The notes beneath the pieces are model-generated. The model was not told the DNA's origin, did no database searches, and saw only the letters and a list, made by a program, of their open reading frames with translations. This document shows, in pieces, positions 15,232 through 22,433 of a stretch of 36,347 nt of DNA. Every line of letters begins with the position of its first letter. The stretch's first letter is position 1. This DNA is from Bacteroidales bacterium (lineage in GTDB: Bacteria; Bacteroidota; Bacteroidia; Bacteroidales; UBA12077). The translations under genes and the position numbers were made by a program. Location: the NCBI GenBank assembly GCA_018334875.1, contig JAGXLC010000007.1:1-36347 (forward strand). Reading direction: 5' to 3'.

Positions 15232-17439
15232 TCATAGGTCTTTTTTTATAGTGATTATTCCTGTGTCAAATTTGGTGAAACGGCCTATTTTGGCGGCATA
15301 TTTAATTCCTGCCTGATGCAGGTCTGAGATGATCTGTTCCTCATATTGTTCCGGGACAGCAAACAGAAGTCCACCGGAGGTTTGCGCATCACACAAAATG
15401 TATTGCTCTGTTTGGGAAATCCGATCATCCCAGCTTGTTTTATTGTCCAGGAAGTTCAGATTATCCCGGGTGCCTCCGGGAATGATGCCGCCACCTGCAA
15501 ATTCCCATACTTCATCAATGACAGGAATTTTATCGGCATATATCTCAGCATCAATCTTTTCAGGAGCGGTCATCTCACTCAAATGACCCAAAAGTCCAAA
15601 CCCTGTCACATCAGTACATGCATGCACCGGATAATTTCTTATAATTTCGGCGGTTTTTTTGTTGAGTGCTGTCATGTATCCGGTAAGCTTCCTCTGCACT
15701 TCCTCATTTGCCAATCCCTTCTTCAGGGCTGTTGCTAGTATTCCGGTTCCTATGGGCTTGGTAAGGATCAGGGAGTCTCCTTCGCGGGAGCCTGAGTTTC
15801 TCCATATCTTTTCGGGATGGACCCGTCCGGTGACCACCATTCCATATTTGGGTTCATGGTCGTCTACGGTGTGTCCTCCCAGGATATTGATGCCTGCTTC
15901 ACGAGCCTTTTCCCTCGCTCCCTCGAGGATTTCCTGCAAAAGTGAAATGGGTAGACGTTTTGAAGGGAATCCGACTATGTTCAACCCAAACAGCGGAATG
16001 GCCCCCATTGCGTACAGGTCACTCAGTGCATTGGCAGCAGCAATGGCTCCAAAATCATAGCCGTTGTCTACGATGGGAGTAAAGAAGTCCAGGGTCTGGA
16101 CAATAGCTACCTCCTCGGTGATTTTATAAACCGCGGCATCATCTGAAGTTCGTGTATCGGCAAGTATGTTGGGATCATCCGTCACGGGAATTTTGCTGAG
16201 CAGCTTTTCCAGTTCCTGGGGCCTCAGTTTACAAGCGCAACCCATGCCTTGCGTGTAGTGGGTGAGCTTAATTTTGCCGGTTTCTTCTTCAGTCGATTCA
16301 CCTCCGGCATTCATACGTGATAGGGTTTTCGTGATGATCTTTGCACATTCACTGATCTCTTCCCTGGTGGTGTACTTTCCGGTAGAGAATCTGAGTGTGC
16401 CCATAGCAAATTGTTCTTCTACTCCAATGGCCCGGAGTACCGCTGAAATATCTATGTTATCGGTATGGCAGGCAGCTCCGGCGGAGGCTGCTATACCTCT
16501 GTCAGAAAGTTCGTTTAAGAGAATATTGGCCTCTATGTTGGGGAAGCTTACCGAAAGGGTGTTGGGCAGTCGCTTTTCCGGATGTCCGTTCAGCCTGATG
16601 TCGGGAAAATTTTTTTCAAGTTGCTGATGGAGCATATCCCTTGTTTCCTTCATGATTTCCGCGTTTTTACTCAGATCCCTGCGGGCCGCCTCGCAGGCTT
16701 TCCCCAGGCCGGCAATTTCTATTACGTTTTCGGTCCCGGCTCTCATATTTCTTTCATGATCCGCACCGTGTATCAGCTTTTCCAGATGAACGCCTTCCCT
16801 GATATATAGCGCACCGACACCCTTGGGGCCGTAGAGTTTATGCCCGGCAATAGATAGCAGGTCCACCCCGGTTTCTTTTGCATTAAGGGTAATTTTTCCT
16901 GCTGACTGCGCTGCATCTGTATGAAAAAGTATATGACGGGCCTTTGCTGTTTGAGCAATCTCTTCAATCGGTTGGATGGTGCCAATTTCGTTATTGGCGT
17001 GCATGATGGTGATCAAAATGGTATCTGTTTTAATGGCATCTTTTAATTCATCCATACGGACAAGGCCATACTCATCCACGGGAAGATATGTAACGGAAAA
17101 ACCATTTTCTTCCAGGTATTTACATACTTCTGTTACAGCAGGGTGCTCTATTTCGGAAGTGATAAGATGGTTCCCTTTATCCCGGCAGGCAAAGGCAGCC
17201 CCTTTGATTGCATAGTTGTTGGATTCTGTACCGCCACTGGTAAAAACAATTTCGTGAGGCCGGCAGCCGATTAGATCAGCAACTTGTTTGCGTGCCTTTT
17301 CCACTGCCTTCTTCCCTTCAATGCCAAACTGATGCATGCTTGACGGATTGCCGAAATAATGGTCGATAAAAGGCTTCATGGCTTCTGCAACTTCCCTGTC
17401 AATGGGTGTGGTGGCATTGTAATCCAGATAAACTTCCAT
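15232..17439 (-). CDS. Fused cysteine desulfurase - selenide, water dikinase (NifS-SelD)
   Basis: One uninterrupted frame of 735 residues joins two enzymes. Residues 1-375 are a NifS/IscS-type PLP enzyme: EVYLDYNATTPID at the start, H-x2 signatures, the Schiff-base Lys201 in SIAGHKLYGPKG, and the sulfur/selenium-accepting Cys324 in GAACHTDN. A short charged linker (about 376-389) leads into SelD, with the catalytic Cys401 and Lys404 in GMGCACKL, the ATP-binding Asp pair DD433-434, and later GGHTVDD, ACTDVTGFGLLGH and DAQTSGGLL. The NifS half would release selenium (or sulfur) from selenocysteine/cysteine, and the SelD half makes selenophosphate from selenide and ATP. Catalytic residues of both halves are intact, and SelD uses Cys, not Sec. 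No selA, selB, tRNA-Sec or mnmH is in the window, so the use of the selenophosphate is not shown. Confidence 0.93.
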   Translation of the reverse strand: MEVYLDYNATTPIDREVAEAMKPFIDHYFGNPSSMHQFGIEGKKAVEKARKQVADLIGCRPHEIVFTSGGTESNNYAIKGAAFACRDKGNHLITSEIEHPAVTEVCKYLEENGFSVTYLPVDEYGLVRMDELKDAIKTDTILITIMHANNEIGTIQPIEEIAQTAKARHILFHTDAAQSAGKITLNAKETGVDLLSIAGHKLYGPKGVGALYIREGVHLEKLIHGADHERNMRAGTENVIEIAGLGKACEAARRDLSKNAEIMKETRDMLHQQLEKNFPDIRLNGHPEKRLPNTLSVSFPNIEANILLNELSDRGIAASAGAACHTDNIDISAVLRAIGVEEQFAMGTLRFSTGKYTTREEISECAKIITKTLSRMNAGGESTEEETGKIKLTHYTQGMGCACKLRPQELEKLLSKIPVTDDPNILADTRTSDDAAVYKITEEVAIVQTLDFFTPIVDNGYDFGAIAAANALSDLYAMGAIPLFGLNIVGFPSKRLPISLLQEILEGAREKAREAGINILGGHTVDDHEPKYGMVVTGRVHPEKIWRNSGSREGDSLILTKPIGTGILATALKKGLANEEVQRKLTGYMTALNKKTAEIIRNYPVHACTDVTGFGLLGHLSEMTAPEKIDAEIYADKIPVIDEVWEFAGGGIIPGGTRDNLNFLDNKTSWDDRISQTEQYILCDAQTSGGLLFAVPEQYEEQIISDLHQAGIKYAAKIGRFTKFDTGIITIKKDL

Positions 17440-17552
17440 AAGTAGTTTTTTACAAATCTAACAATTCTTTCCTGTATTCTATCAGACTTATTCCCCCTGT
17501 GTGTTCGGAAGACCTGGGTTGTAAAATTTCTTCATAATCTTCCGTTTGAAGC

Positions 17553-17610
17553 GGTAGGTTCTGGTTTCAATTTTTTCGAACCAGAGACATTGTCATTGTA
17601 TCAACCTACC
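17553..17610. other. Nested inverted repeat upstream of hsp20
   Basis: GGTAGGTT (17553) pairs with AACCTACC (17603-17610), and directly inside it CTGGTT pairs with AACCAG (17579-17584). The pairs form a two-tier stem in the otherwise empty 307-bp gap between the divergent nifS-selD and hsp20 genes. It could be an operator or a leader structure. Nothing else in this gap is recognisable apart from the hsp20 ribosome-binding site. Confidence 0.4.
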
Positions 17611-17730
17611 TACATGACAACATGACATGAATTAATATTTGGCATATCATTTGATTCTTTAAGGGTGAAAACATAAATGAAGATGGTCGGCCAGAGAAAA
17701 CGAGAAAAAAGTTATGTCGAACTAAAAAAG

Positions 17731-17738
17731 AAAGGAGG
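17731..17738 (+). promoter_or_regulatory. Strong Shine-Dalgarno site of hsp20
   Basis: AAAGGAGG stands 8 nt before the ATG at 17747, which fixes that start over the ATG nine bases later. Such a complete site is unusual in this window, where most genes have weak or no Shine-Dalgarno sequence. Confidence 0.75.
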
Positions 17739-17746
17739 ATAGCATT

Positions 17747-18184
17747 ATGATACCCATGTTAAGAAATAAACGATTTCTGCCAAGCTTTGATGATGATGTA
17801 TTTGGCAAAGATTTTCTGAGGGACTTTTTCGATTTTGAAAGCAATCCGAGTGTACCGGAAGTGAACGTAAAAGAAAGCAAAGATCAGTTCACCATTGAAG
17901 TTGCTGCACCAGGAATGGATAAGAATGATTTTAATGTGAACATTCAGAACAACATGCTGGTTATTTCTTCTGAAAAAGAAGCACAGGATCAGGAAGGCGG
18001 TGAGGATGAGAATTATGTAAGGAGAGAATTCAGCTATAGTTCATTCCAGAGATCTTTCAGTATTCCTGAAACTGTGGATGCAGACAACATCAAAGCCAAA
18101 TATGAAAATGGGGTGCTTTATGTAGAGCTTCCCAAGAAGAAAGAAGCCGTTGAAAAAGCATCCAAACAAATCAAAATCGAATAG
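17747..18184 (+). CDS. Hsp20/alpha-crystallin small heat shock protein
   Basis: The 145-residue protein is a small heat-shock chaperone, an ATP-independent holdase that binds unfolding proteins in the cytoplasm. It has a short N-terminal arm (LRNKRFLPSFDDDVF), the alpha-crystallin domain starting at VPEVNVKESKDQF (about 40) and including EVAAPGMDKNDFNV and the YENGVLYVELPKK signature near residues 124-136, and a short C-terminal tail ending KQIKIE, which has the I-x-I anchoring motif. It is a single-gene unit with a strong ribosome-binding site and its own terminator. Confidence 0.95.
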   Translation: MIPMLRNKRFLPSFDDDVFGKDFLRDFFDFESNPSVPEVNVKESKDQFTIEVAAPGMDKNDFNVNIQNNMLVISSEKEAQDQEGGEDENYVRREFSYSSFQRSFSIPETVDADNIKAKYENGVLYVELPKKKEAVEKASKQIKIE

Positions 18185-18224
18185 TTACCCGGATTAAATC
18201 TGAAGGTATTCATTTGGGTAAGTC

Positions 18225-18261
18225 AAAAAATAACCGCTTGATTTCAAGCGGTTATTTTTTT
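18225..18261 (+). terminator. Intrinsic terminator of hsp20
   Basis: A perfect 16-bp stem (AAAAAATAACCGCTTG / CAAGCGGTTATTTTTT) with a 4-nt loop ATTT ends in a T run 41 bp after the hsp20 stop. Confidence 0.92.
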
Positions 18262-18296
18262 GCTATCGGGAAAAAATGATACCTATTCTGGATCAT

Positions 18297-18411
18297 TCTT
18301 ACCGCAGCTTTAGCTGCAAACAAATTTTTCATAACCTGATGATAGGTATCGTTCTCAAAATTAAGCAATTTAATTTTGCTAAAAAAACAAAATTTTTAGA
18401 AGTGGTAGTAT
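18297..18411. repeat. Bipartite dispersed repeat, copy 2
   Basis: This copy repeats the rny-downstream element: block 18297-18364 matches 5724-5791 with one mismatch, and the block from 18372 matches 5856 onward almost exactly. Only 7 bp separate the blocks here, against 64 bp in the first copy. Like the first copy, it follows a gene end and lies in the same orientation. Confidence 0.85.
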
Positions 18412-18516
18412 ACAATGCTGAAATTTTAGTTTTTGTTTTTCTAATAACCATGAATTATATACATTTGCTGTTGAATAACATATTTTTTCAATTTATGTAA
18501 ATAACGGCCCAATAGA

Positions 18517-19203
18517 ATGAGCGAAGGTGTGCATGTTATAGATAAAATGAATGTGTTTCGGGTCCTTAAAGACGAGCAAAAGGATCGTTTGAAGGAAAAG
18601 AGTACACTGGCCCACTATAAAAAAAATGAAATCATTTACAAAGAAGGTGATAAACCCACAGGCCTTCTTTTTCTTTCCACAGGAAAGGTAAAAATCTATA
18701 AAGAAGGAGTCGGGGGGAGGGAGCAGATCGTTCGCATGGCACGGCCGAATGGATTCATAGGTTTCCGCGCATTGTTTGCCAAACAAAACTATCTTGCTAC
18801 CGCCGAAGCCATTGAAGAGTCAGATATCTATACCATTGAGAAACAGACGCTCTTCGATATACTGAAAGAAAACGGCGAATTCGGTCTTAAGATCATTGAA
18901 TACCTGGCTTCAGAACTCGGATTCTCCAATACCCGTACGGTTACTTTAACGCAGAAACATATCCGGGGAAGACTTGCTGAATCCCTGATATTTCTGAAAG
19001 ACACCTATGGATTTGAAGAGGACGGAGCTACTCTTAAAGTCTATCTTTCCCGTGAAGACCTGGCCAATCTTTCCAATATGACCACCTCCAATGCCATAAG
19101 AACCCTTTCTTCATTTGCCAGGGAAAATATCATTTCCCTGAATGGAAGAAAGATCCAGATTCTTGATGATTTTGAGCTGGAAAGTATCAGTGAACGGGGA
19201 TGA
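18517..19203 (+). CDS. Crp/Fnr family transcriptional regulator
   Basis: The 228-residue protein has an N-terminal cyclic-nucleotide-binding fold (about 12-125; EIIYKEGDKPTGLLFLSTGKV is the characteristic beta-barrel stretch), a dimerisation helix, and a C-terminal winged helix-turn-helix with LSREDLANLSNMTTSNAIRTL as the recognition part (about 175-195). It has no cysteine at all, so it cannot carry an FNR-type iron-sulfur cluster, and the effector is unknown. No target gene is evident; the next gene is convergent. Confidence 0.9.
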   Translation: MSEGVHVIDKMNVFRVLKDEQKDRLKEKSTLAHYKKNEIIYKEGDKPTGLLFLSTGKVKIYKEGVGGREQIVRMARPNGFIGFRALFAKQNYLATAEAIEESDIYTIEKQTLFDILKENGEFGLKIIEYLASELGFSNTRTVTLTQKHIRGRLAESLIFLKDTYGFEEDGATLKVYLSREDLANLSNMTTSNAIRTLSSFARENIISLNGRKIQILDDFELESISERG

Positions 19204-19226
19204 GAAACCGGCAATAATATGACGAC

Positions 19227-20408
19227 TCAGGTTTTTTCGTGCAATATTTGATCTATATTCCTTGTGATTCTGCTGTTATAAGGCCGGTCGGTATGGTTCA
19301 GGATGATGATTGTGCTGGTATCCTCAATAAATCGGATGATACCGGTTCTGAAACCGTTCCATTTGCCATAATGGTAAACCATCTTTTTGCCGTTGGATTC
19401 CTTTAACCTGAATCCGAAGCCATAGGGATAGTGATTTCCGTTTTTCAGTTCAAGTGATTGAAATGCTTCTTTCTTGGTCTGTTCTGAAATGAGCTTGTTT
19501 TCATACAGCCCCTGGTCCCATTTATACAGATCGCTAACAGAAGAGTATACGCCTTTGTCACCCACTGTTCCGTCGTTTACGGTAGGAGAGACGTTTCTGA
19601 AATAGCGACCCCACTGGCGGTAGCCATTTACATGTTGGTGGTTGTTTTTTCCGTAAGCCGTGCTGTAAACATAACTATTATTCATATCCAGGGGGTCAAA
19701 GATGTTCTCTTCCATAAAGGCATCGTATCGCATCCCTGTGATGTTTTCTATTATAGAAGCCAGTACCACATATCCCGTATTGGTATAGTGGAATCTTGTA
19801 CCTGGTTTAAAATACAGGTTTAACCTGTGCCTGGCAAGCATATCCATAACATCATCGTTATAGGGAGGTCTGTCTTTGTTCCAGTAATGTTCTAATAACC
19901 ACATATAATTGGCAAGGCCTGATGTATGATTAAGCAATTGCCTGATGGTGATATCTTTATAGGGGAAATGGTCGATGTATCGATGGGCTGAATCGGAGTA
20001 ATCCAGTAAGCCCCGCTCTTTGAGTATCATTATCCCCATGGCAGTGAACTGTTTGGTTATCGAAGCCACCTGAAATATGTGATCGTCGGATAGGGGGGTG
20101 TTGTTTTTCGGATCGGAATAACCAAATGATTTGTTGTAAATCAGGTAGTTATTATGAGCCACCAGCACATTTCCCTGGAAATTTATGCTTTGGTGGTGTA
20201 TATTAAGAAAAGAATCGATTTTTTCTATTTTTTTGCTGTACATGAGTTGGGCGATCTCCGATTCCTCTATATTGTATTCCCCATGTGCCACACTACTTGC
20301 CGAAGTGGGAAAGGTGAACGTAGTGAAGGAAATGGGGAGAATAAATATCACCATCATTAGGGTGATTCCAAGCAATGTGTTTAGTTTTCCGAATTTTAGG
20401 GCTTTCAT
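19227..20408 (-). CDS. Serine hydrolase, beta-lactamase/penicillin-binding-protein class C family
   Basis: About 393 residues from the chosen start. An N-terminal hydrophobic segment (IMMVIFILPISFTTF region) serves as signal peptide or anchor. The active-site motifs of the class C beta-lactamase-related family are present: S-x-x-K in ASITKQFTAMGI, Y-x-N in YTNTGYVV, and H-x-G in VYHYGKWNG in place of KTG. Members are esterases, D-amino peptidases or PBP4-like enzymes acting outside the cytoplasm; true beta-lactamase activity is not implied. The ATG at 20408 is chosen because a consensus promoter lies at 20432-20462, which rules out the longer frame from 20462. Confidence 0.88.
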   Translation of the reverse strand: MKALKFGKLNTLLGITLMMVIFILPISFTTFTFPTSASSVAHGEYNIEESEIAQLMYSKKIEKIDSFLNIHHQSINFQGNVLVAHNNYLIYNKSFGYSDPKNNTPLSDDHIFQVASITKQFTAMGIMILKERGLLDYSDSAHRYIDHFPYKDITIRQLLNHTSGLANYMWLLEHYWNKDRPPYNDDVMDMLARHRLNLYFKPGTRFHYTNTGYVVLASIIENITGMRYDAFMEENIFDPLDMNNSYVYSTAYGKNNHQHVNGYRQWGRYFRNVSPTVNDGTVGDKGVYSSVSDLYKWDQGLYENKLISEQTKKEAFQSLELKNGNHYPYGFGFRLKESNGKKMVYHYGKWNGFRTGIIRFIEDTSTIIILNHTDRPYNSRITRNIDQILHEKT

Positions 20409-20431
20409 GCTTTTACTCCGTTTAAAGGTTT

Positions 20432-20462
20432 CAAAAGTAAGGTAAAATTTTATATGAGTCAA
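20432..20462 (-). promoter_or_regulatory. Consensus promoter of the serine hydrolase gene
   Basis: On the minus strand TTG (20462-20460), a 20-nt spacer and TACTTTTG (20439-20432) match the Bacteroidetes -33/-7 consensus. Transcription would begin near 20425, about 17 bp before the ATG. Confidence 0.7.
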
Positions 20463-20583
20463 TAGTTGTTTGATTTTTTGTTAATAATAAGACATGTTTT
20501 TATGAAATATACTTCAATTATCATCTTGTCCGGTGCGAATGATTTACAAATGATTCGGGTTAGAAAATCCATGCCAAATATTG

Positions 20584-20591
20584 TACATTTG
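20584..20591 (+). promoter_or_regulatory. Putative -7 promoter element (TACATTTG) for rlmD
   Basis: TACATTTG matches TAnnTTTG and lies 87 bp upstream of the rlmD GTG. No clear -33 element is seen. Confidence 0.4.
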
Positions 20592-20678
20592 TATCAACAA
20601 GGAGAAAGAGAAAATGTTCGGGAGTTGTGTACAGGCAATTATCCCGGATTGATCTTTTAACAAAAAAGTGATTAAAAA

Positions 20679-22091
20679 GTGGGAAGAAAGAAGCGATTAC
20701 CGGTTTACGAAGAGGTACCGATACTTGATATAGGAGCTGAAGGAAAATCCATTGCCAGGGTTGACAATCAGGTGGTATTTGTGACCAAAGCCTTGCCCGG
20801 TGATGTAGTGGATATCAAGATAACCCGGAAGAAAAAATCCTATATGGAAGGGCTGCCTTTAAGGTTCCACCAATATTCGGATAAGCGTGTCGAGCCTTTT
20901 TGTAAACATTTTGACCTGTGTGGTGGCTGTAAGTGGCAGGATTTGCCCTATTCCGAACAATTAAAGTACAAGCGGCAGCAGGTAACTGATAATCTCGAGC
21001 GTATAGCAAAGGTTGATCTACCGCTGGTAAGAGATATCCTTCCGGCACCGGATACCCGGTATTACCGGAACAAAATGGAGTTTACCTTTTCCAGTATCCG
21101 GTGGTTGAGAAAAGAAGAGATGGACTTACCCGATGAAGAGAAGGAGCTGAGGGGCTTGGGCCTGCATATTCCCGGCCGCTGGGATAAGGTCGTGGATATT
21201 GAACATTGCTATCTGCAGAAAGAACCGTCCAACAGAATCCGGCTGGCCGTAAAGGATTTTGCGATCAGAAACGGATACAGTTTTTTCGATCTGAGAAAAC
21301 ATGAAGGTTTCCTGCGCAACCTGATCATCCGTACTTCTTCTACTGATGAAGTGATGGTGATTTTGGTTTTTGCCTTAGATGATCCTTCTGCAAGGGAATC
21401 CATTCTGGACTATCTGAAGGAGGCCTTCCCGGAGATCACCTCCCTGTTTTATATGATCAATCCCAAAGCCAATGATTCGATCTTTGACCTGGATCCCGTT
21501 TTATATTATGGCAGGGCATTTATTTATGAAGAGATGGAAGGTTTAAAGTTTAAAGTAGGGCCAAAATCATTTTATCAAACCAATTCCCGGCAGGCATACG
21601 AGCTTTATAAACTGGTAAGGCGGTTTGCGAATTTGCAGGGTGACGAAAGGGTTTATGATCTTTACACCGGCACCGGCACCATTGCCAATTTTCTGGCTCC
21701 ACACTGCAAACATGTGGTGGGTATTGAGTCGGTAAAAGAAGCCATAGATGATGCCAGGCAGAATGCCGAATTAAACAGGCTAAACAATACCACCTTTATT
21801 CACGGAGATATGAAGGAGCTGCTGAATGAGGATTGCTTCAGCCGGTACGGATACCCGCAGGTTTTGGTAACCGACCCGCCGAGAGCCGGCATGCACAAGG
21901 ATGTGGTAAGCAATGTTCTCAGGGCAGAACCGGCCAGAATTGTATATGTAAGCTGCAATCCCGCCACGCAGGCCAGGGATATTTACATGCTGGCCGGGAA
22001 ATACAGGGTAATGGATGTTCAGCCTGTGGATATGTTTCCCCATACCTATCATGTGGAGAATTTGGTATTGCTGGAAAAGCGCTTGGACTGA
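20679..22091 (+). CDS. rlmD: 23S rRNA (uracil-5-)-methyltransferase, RlmD/TrmA family
   Basis: This 470-residue SAM-dependent methyltransferase makes 5-methyluridine in rRNA. It has an N-terminal TRAM domain (about 10-65, LDIGAEGKSIARVDNQVVFV), an iron-sulfur cluster cysteine set (CKHFDLCGGCKWQ near 74-86), and the catalytic domain with YDLYTGTGTIANFLA for SAM binding, VTDPPRAGMH, and the nucleophilic Cys in VYVSCNPATQARD near the C-terminus. The start is GTG; no in-frame ATG is close by, and the N-terminus GRKKRLPVYE fits the family. Assignment to RlmD over RlmC/TrmA rests on general similarity and is less certain. Confidence 0.88.
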   Translation: MGRKKRLPVYEEVPILDIGAEGKSIARVDNQVVFVTKALPGDVVDIKITRKKKSYMEGLPLRFHQYSDKRVEPFCKHFDLCGGCKWQDLPYSEQLKYKRQQVTDNLERIAKVDLPLVRDILPAPDTRYYRNKMEFTFSSIRWLRKEEMDLPDEEKELRGLGLHIPGRWDKVVDIEHCYLQKEPSNRIRLAVKDFAIRNGYSFFDLRKHEGFLRNLIIRTSSTDEVMVILVFALDDPSARESILDYLKEAFPEITSLFYMINPKANDSIFDLDPVLYYGRAFIYEEMEGLKFKVGPKSFYQTNSRQAYELYKLVRRFANLQGDERVYDLYTGTGTIANFLAPHCKHVVGIESVKEAIDDARQNAELNRLNNTTFIHGDMKELLNEDCFSRYGYPQVLVTDPPRAGMHKDVVSNVLRAEPARIVYVSCNPATQARDIYMLAGKYRVMDVQPVDMFPHTYHVENLVLLEKRLD

Positions 22092-22150
22092 ACACCATTC
22101 CCTTGCATAATCTACGGCAATGATTTTCGTTCTTATTTTTGCCAACAGGT

Positions 22151-22181
22151 TTTGGCGGATAAAATTAAAGTATTAGTTTTG
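22151..22181 (+). promoter_or_regulatory. Consensus promoter of tRNA-Ser
   Basis: TTTG (22151-22154), a 19-nt spacer and TAGTTTTG (22174-22181) match the Bacteroidetes consensus exactly. The tRNA begins 6 bp later, so the transcript would start at or next to its first base. Confidence 0.8.
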
Positions 22182-22186
22182 CAACC

Positions 22187-22273
22187 GGAGGAATGGCGGA
22201 GTGGACGAACGCGGCGGTCTTGAAAACCGTTGACACCTTGCGGTGTCCGGGGGTTCGAATCCCTCTTCCTCCG
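22187..22273 (+). tRNA. tRNA-Ser (anticodon TGA)
   Basis: The 87-nt sequence folds as a class II tRNA: acceptor stem GGAGGAA / TTCCTCC, anticodon stem GCGGT / ACCGT with loop CTTGAAA (anticodon TGA at 22221-22223), a long variable arm GACACC-TTGC-GGTGTC, and a T arm with GGTTCGAATCC. The long variable arm and discriminator G are typical of tRNA-Ser. CCA is not encoded. Confidence 0.95.
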
Positions 22274-22426
22274 CTAGGTCTAAAGGCTTTCTGTATTGCA
22301 GGAAGCCTTTTTTGTTTGTGAAAGAGAATGGATTTGTTGAAGAGGGATCACGGAATGAAATGCAGTAATCCCTCTTCCTCCGCTAGGTCTAAAGGCTTTC
22401 TGTATTGCAGGAAGCCTTTTTTGTTT
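22258..22426 (+). repeat. 60-bp direct repeat of the tRNA-Ser 3' end plus terminator
   Basis: The 60 bp at 22258-22317 (the last 16 nt of the tRNA plus the terminator) are repeated exactly at 22367-22426, with 49 bp between. Duplication of a tRNA 3' end is what integrases that use tRNA genes leave as attL/attR. No integrase or cargo remains here. Confidence 0.85.
22282..22313 (+). terminator. Intrinsic terminator of tRNA-Ser
   Basis: AAAGGCTTTC pairs with GGAAGCCTTT (one G-T pair) around a 9-nt loop and is followed by T residues. An identical second hairpin lies at 22391-22422 in the downstream repeat. Confidence 0.85.
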
Positions 22427-22433
22427 AGACCCT

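Noticed and set aside
16236-16241. Selenocysteine codon in the SelD half
   Set aside because: The catalytic position reads Cys (GMGCACKL), and the frame has no internal TGA.
20466-20660. 64-codon plus-strand frame upstream of rlmD
   Set aside because: It covers the serine hydrolase promoter and the rlmD promoter element and has no family resemblance.
22367-22426. Second tRNA-Ser copy
   Set aside because: Only the last 16 nt of the tRNA are repeated; acceptor 5' strand, D arm and anticodon arm are missing.
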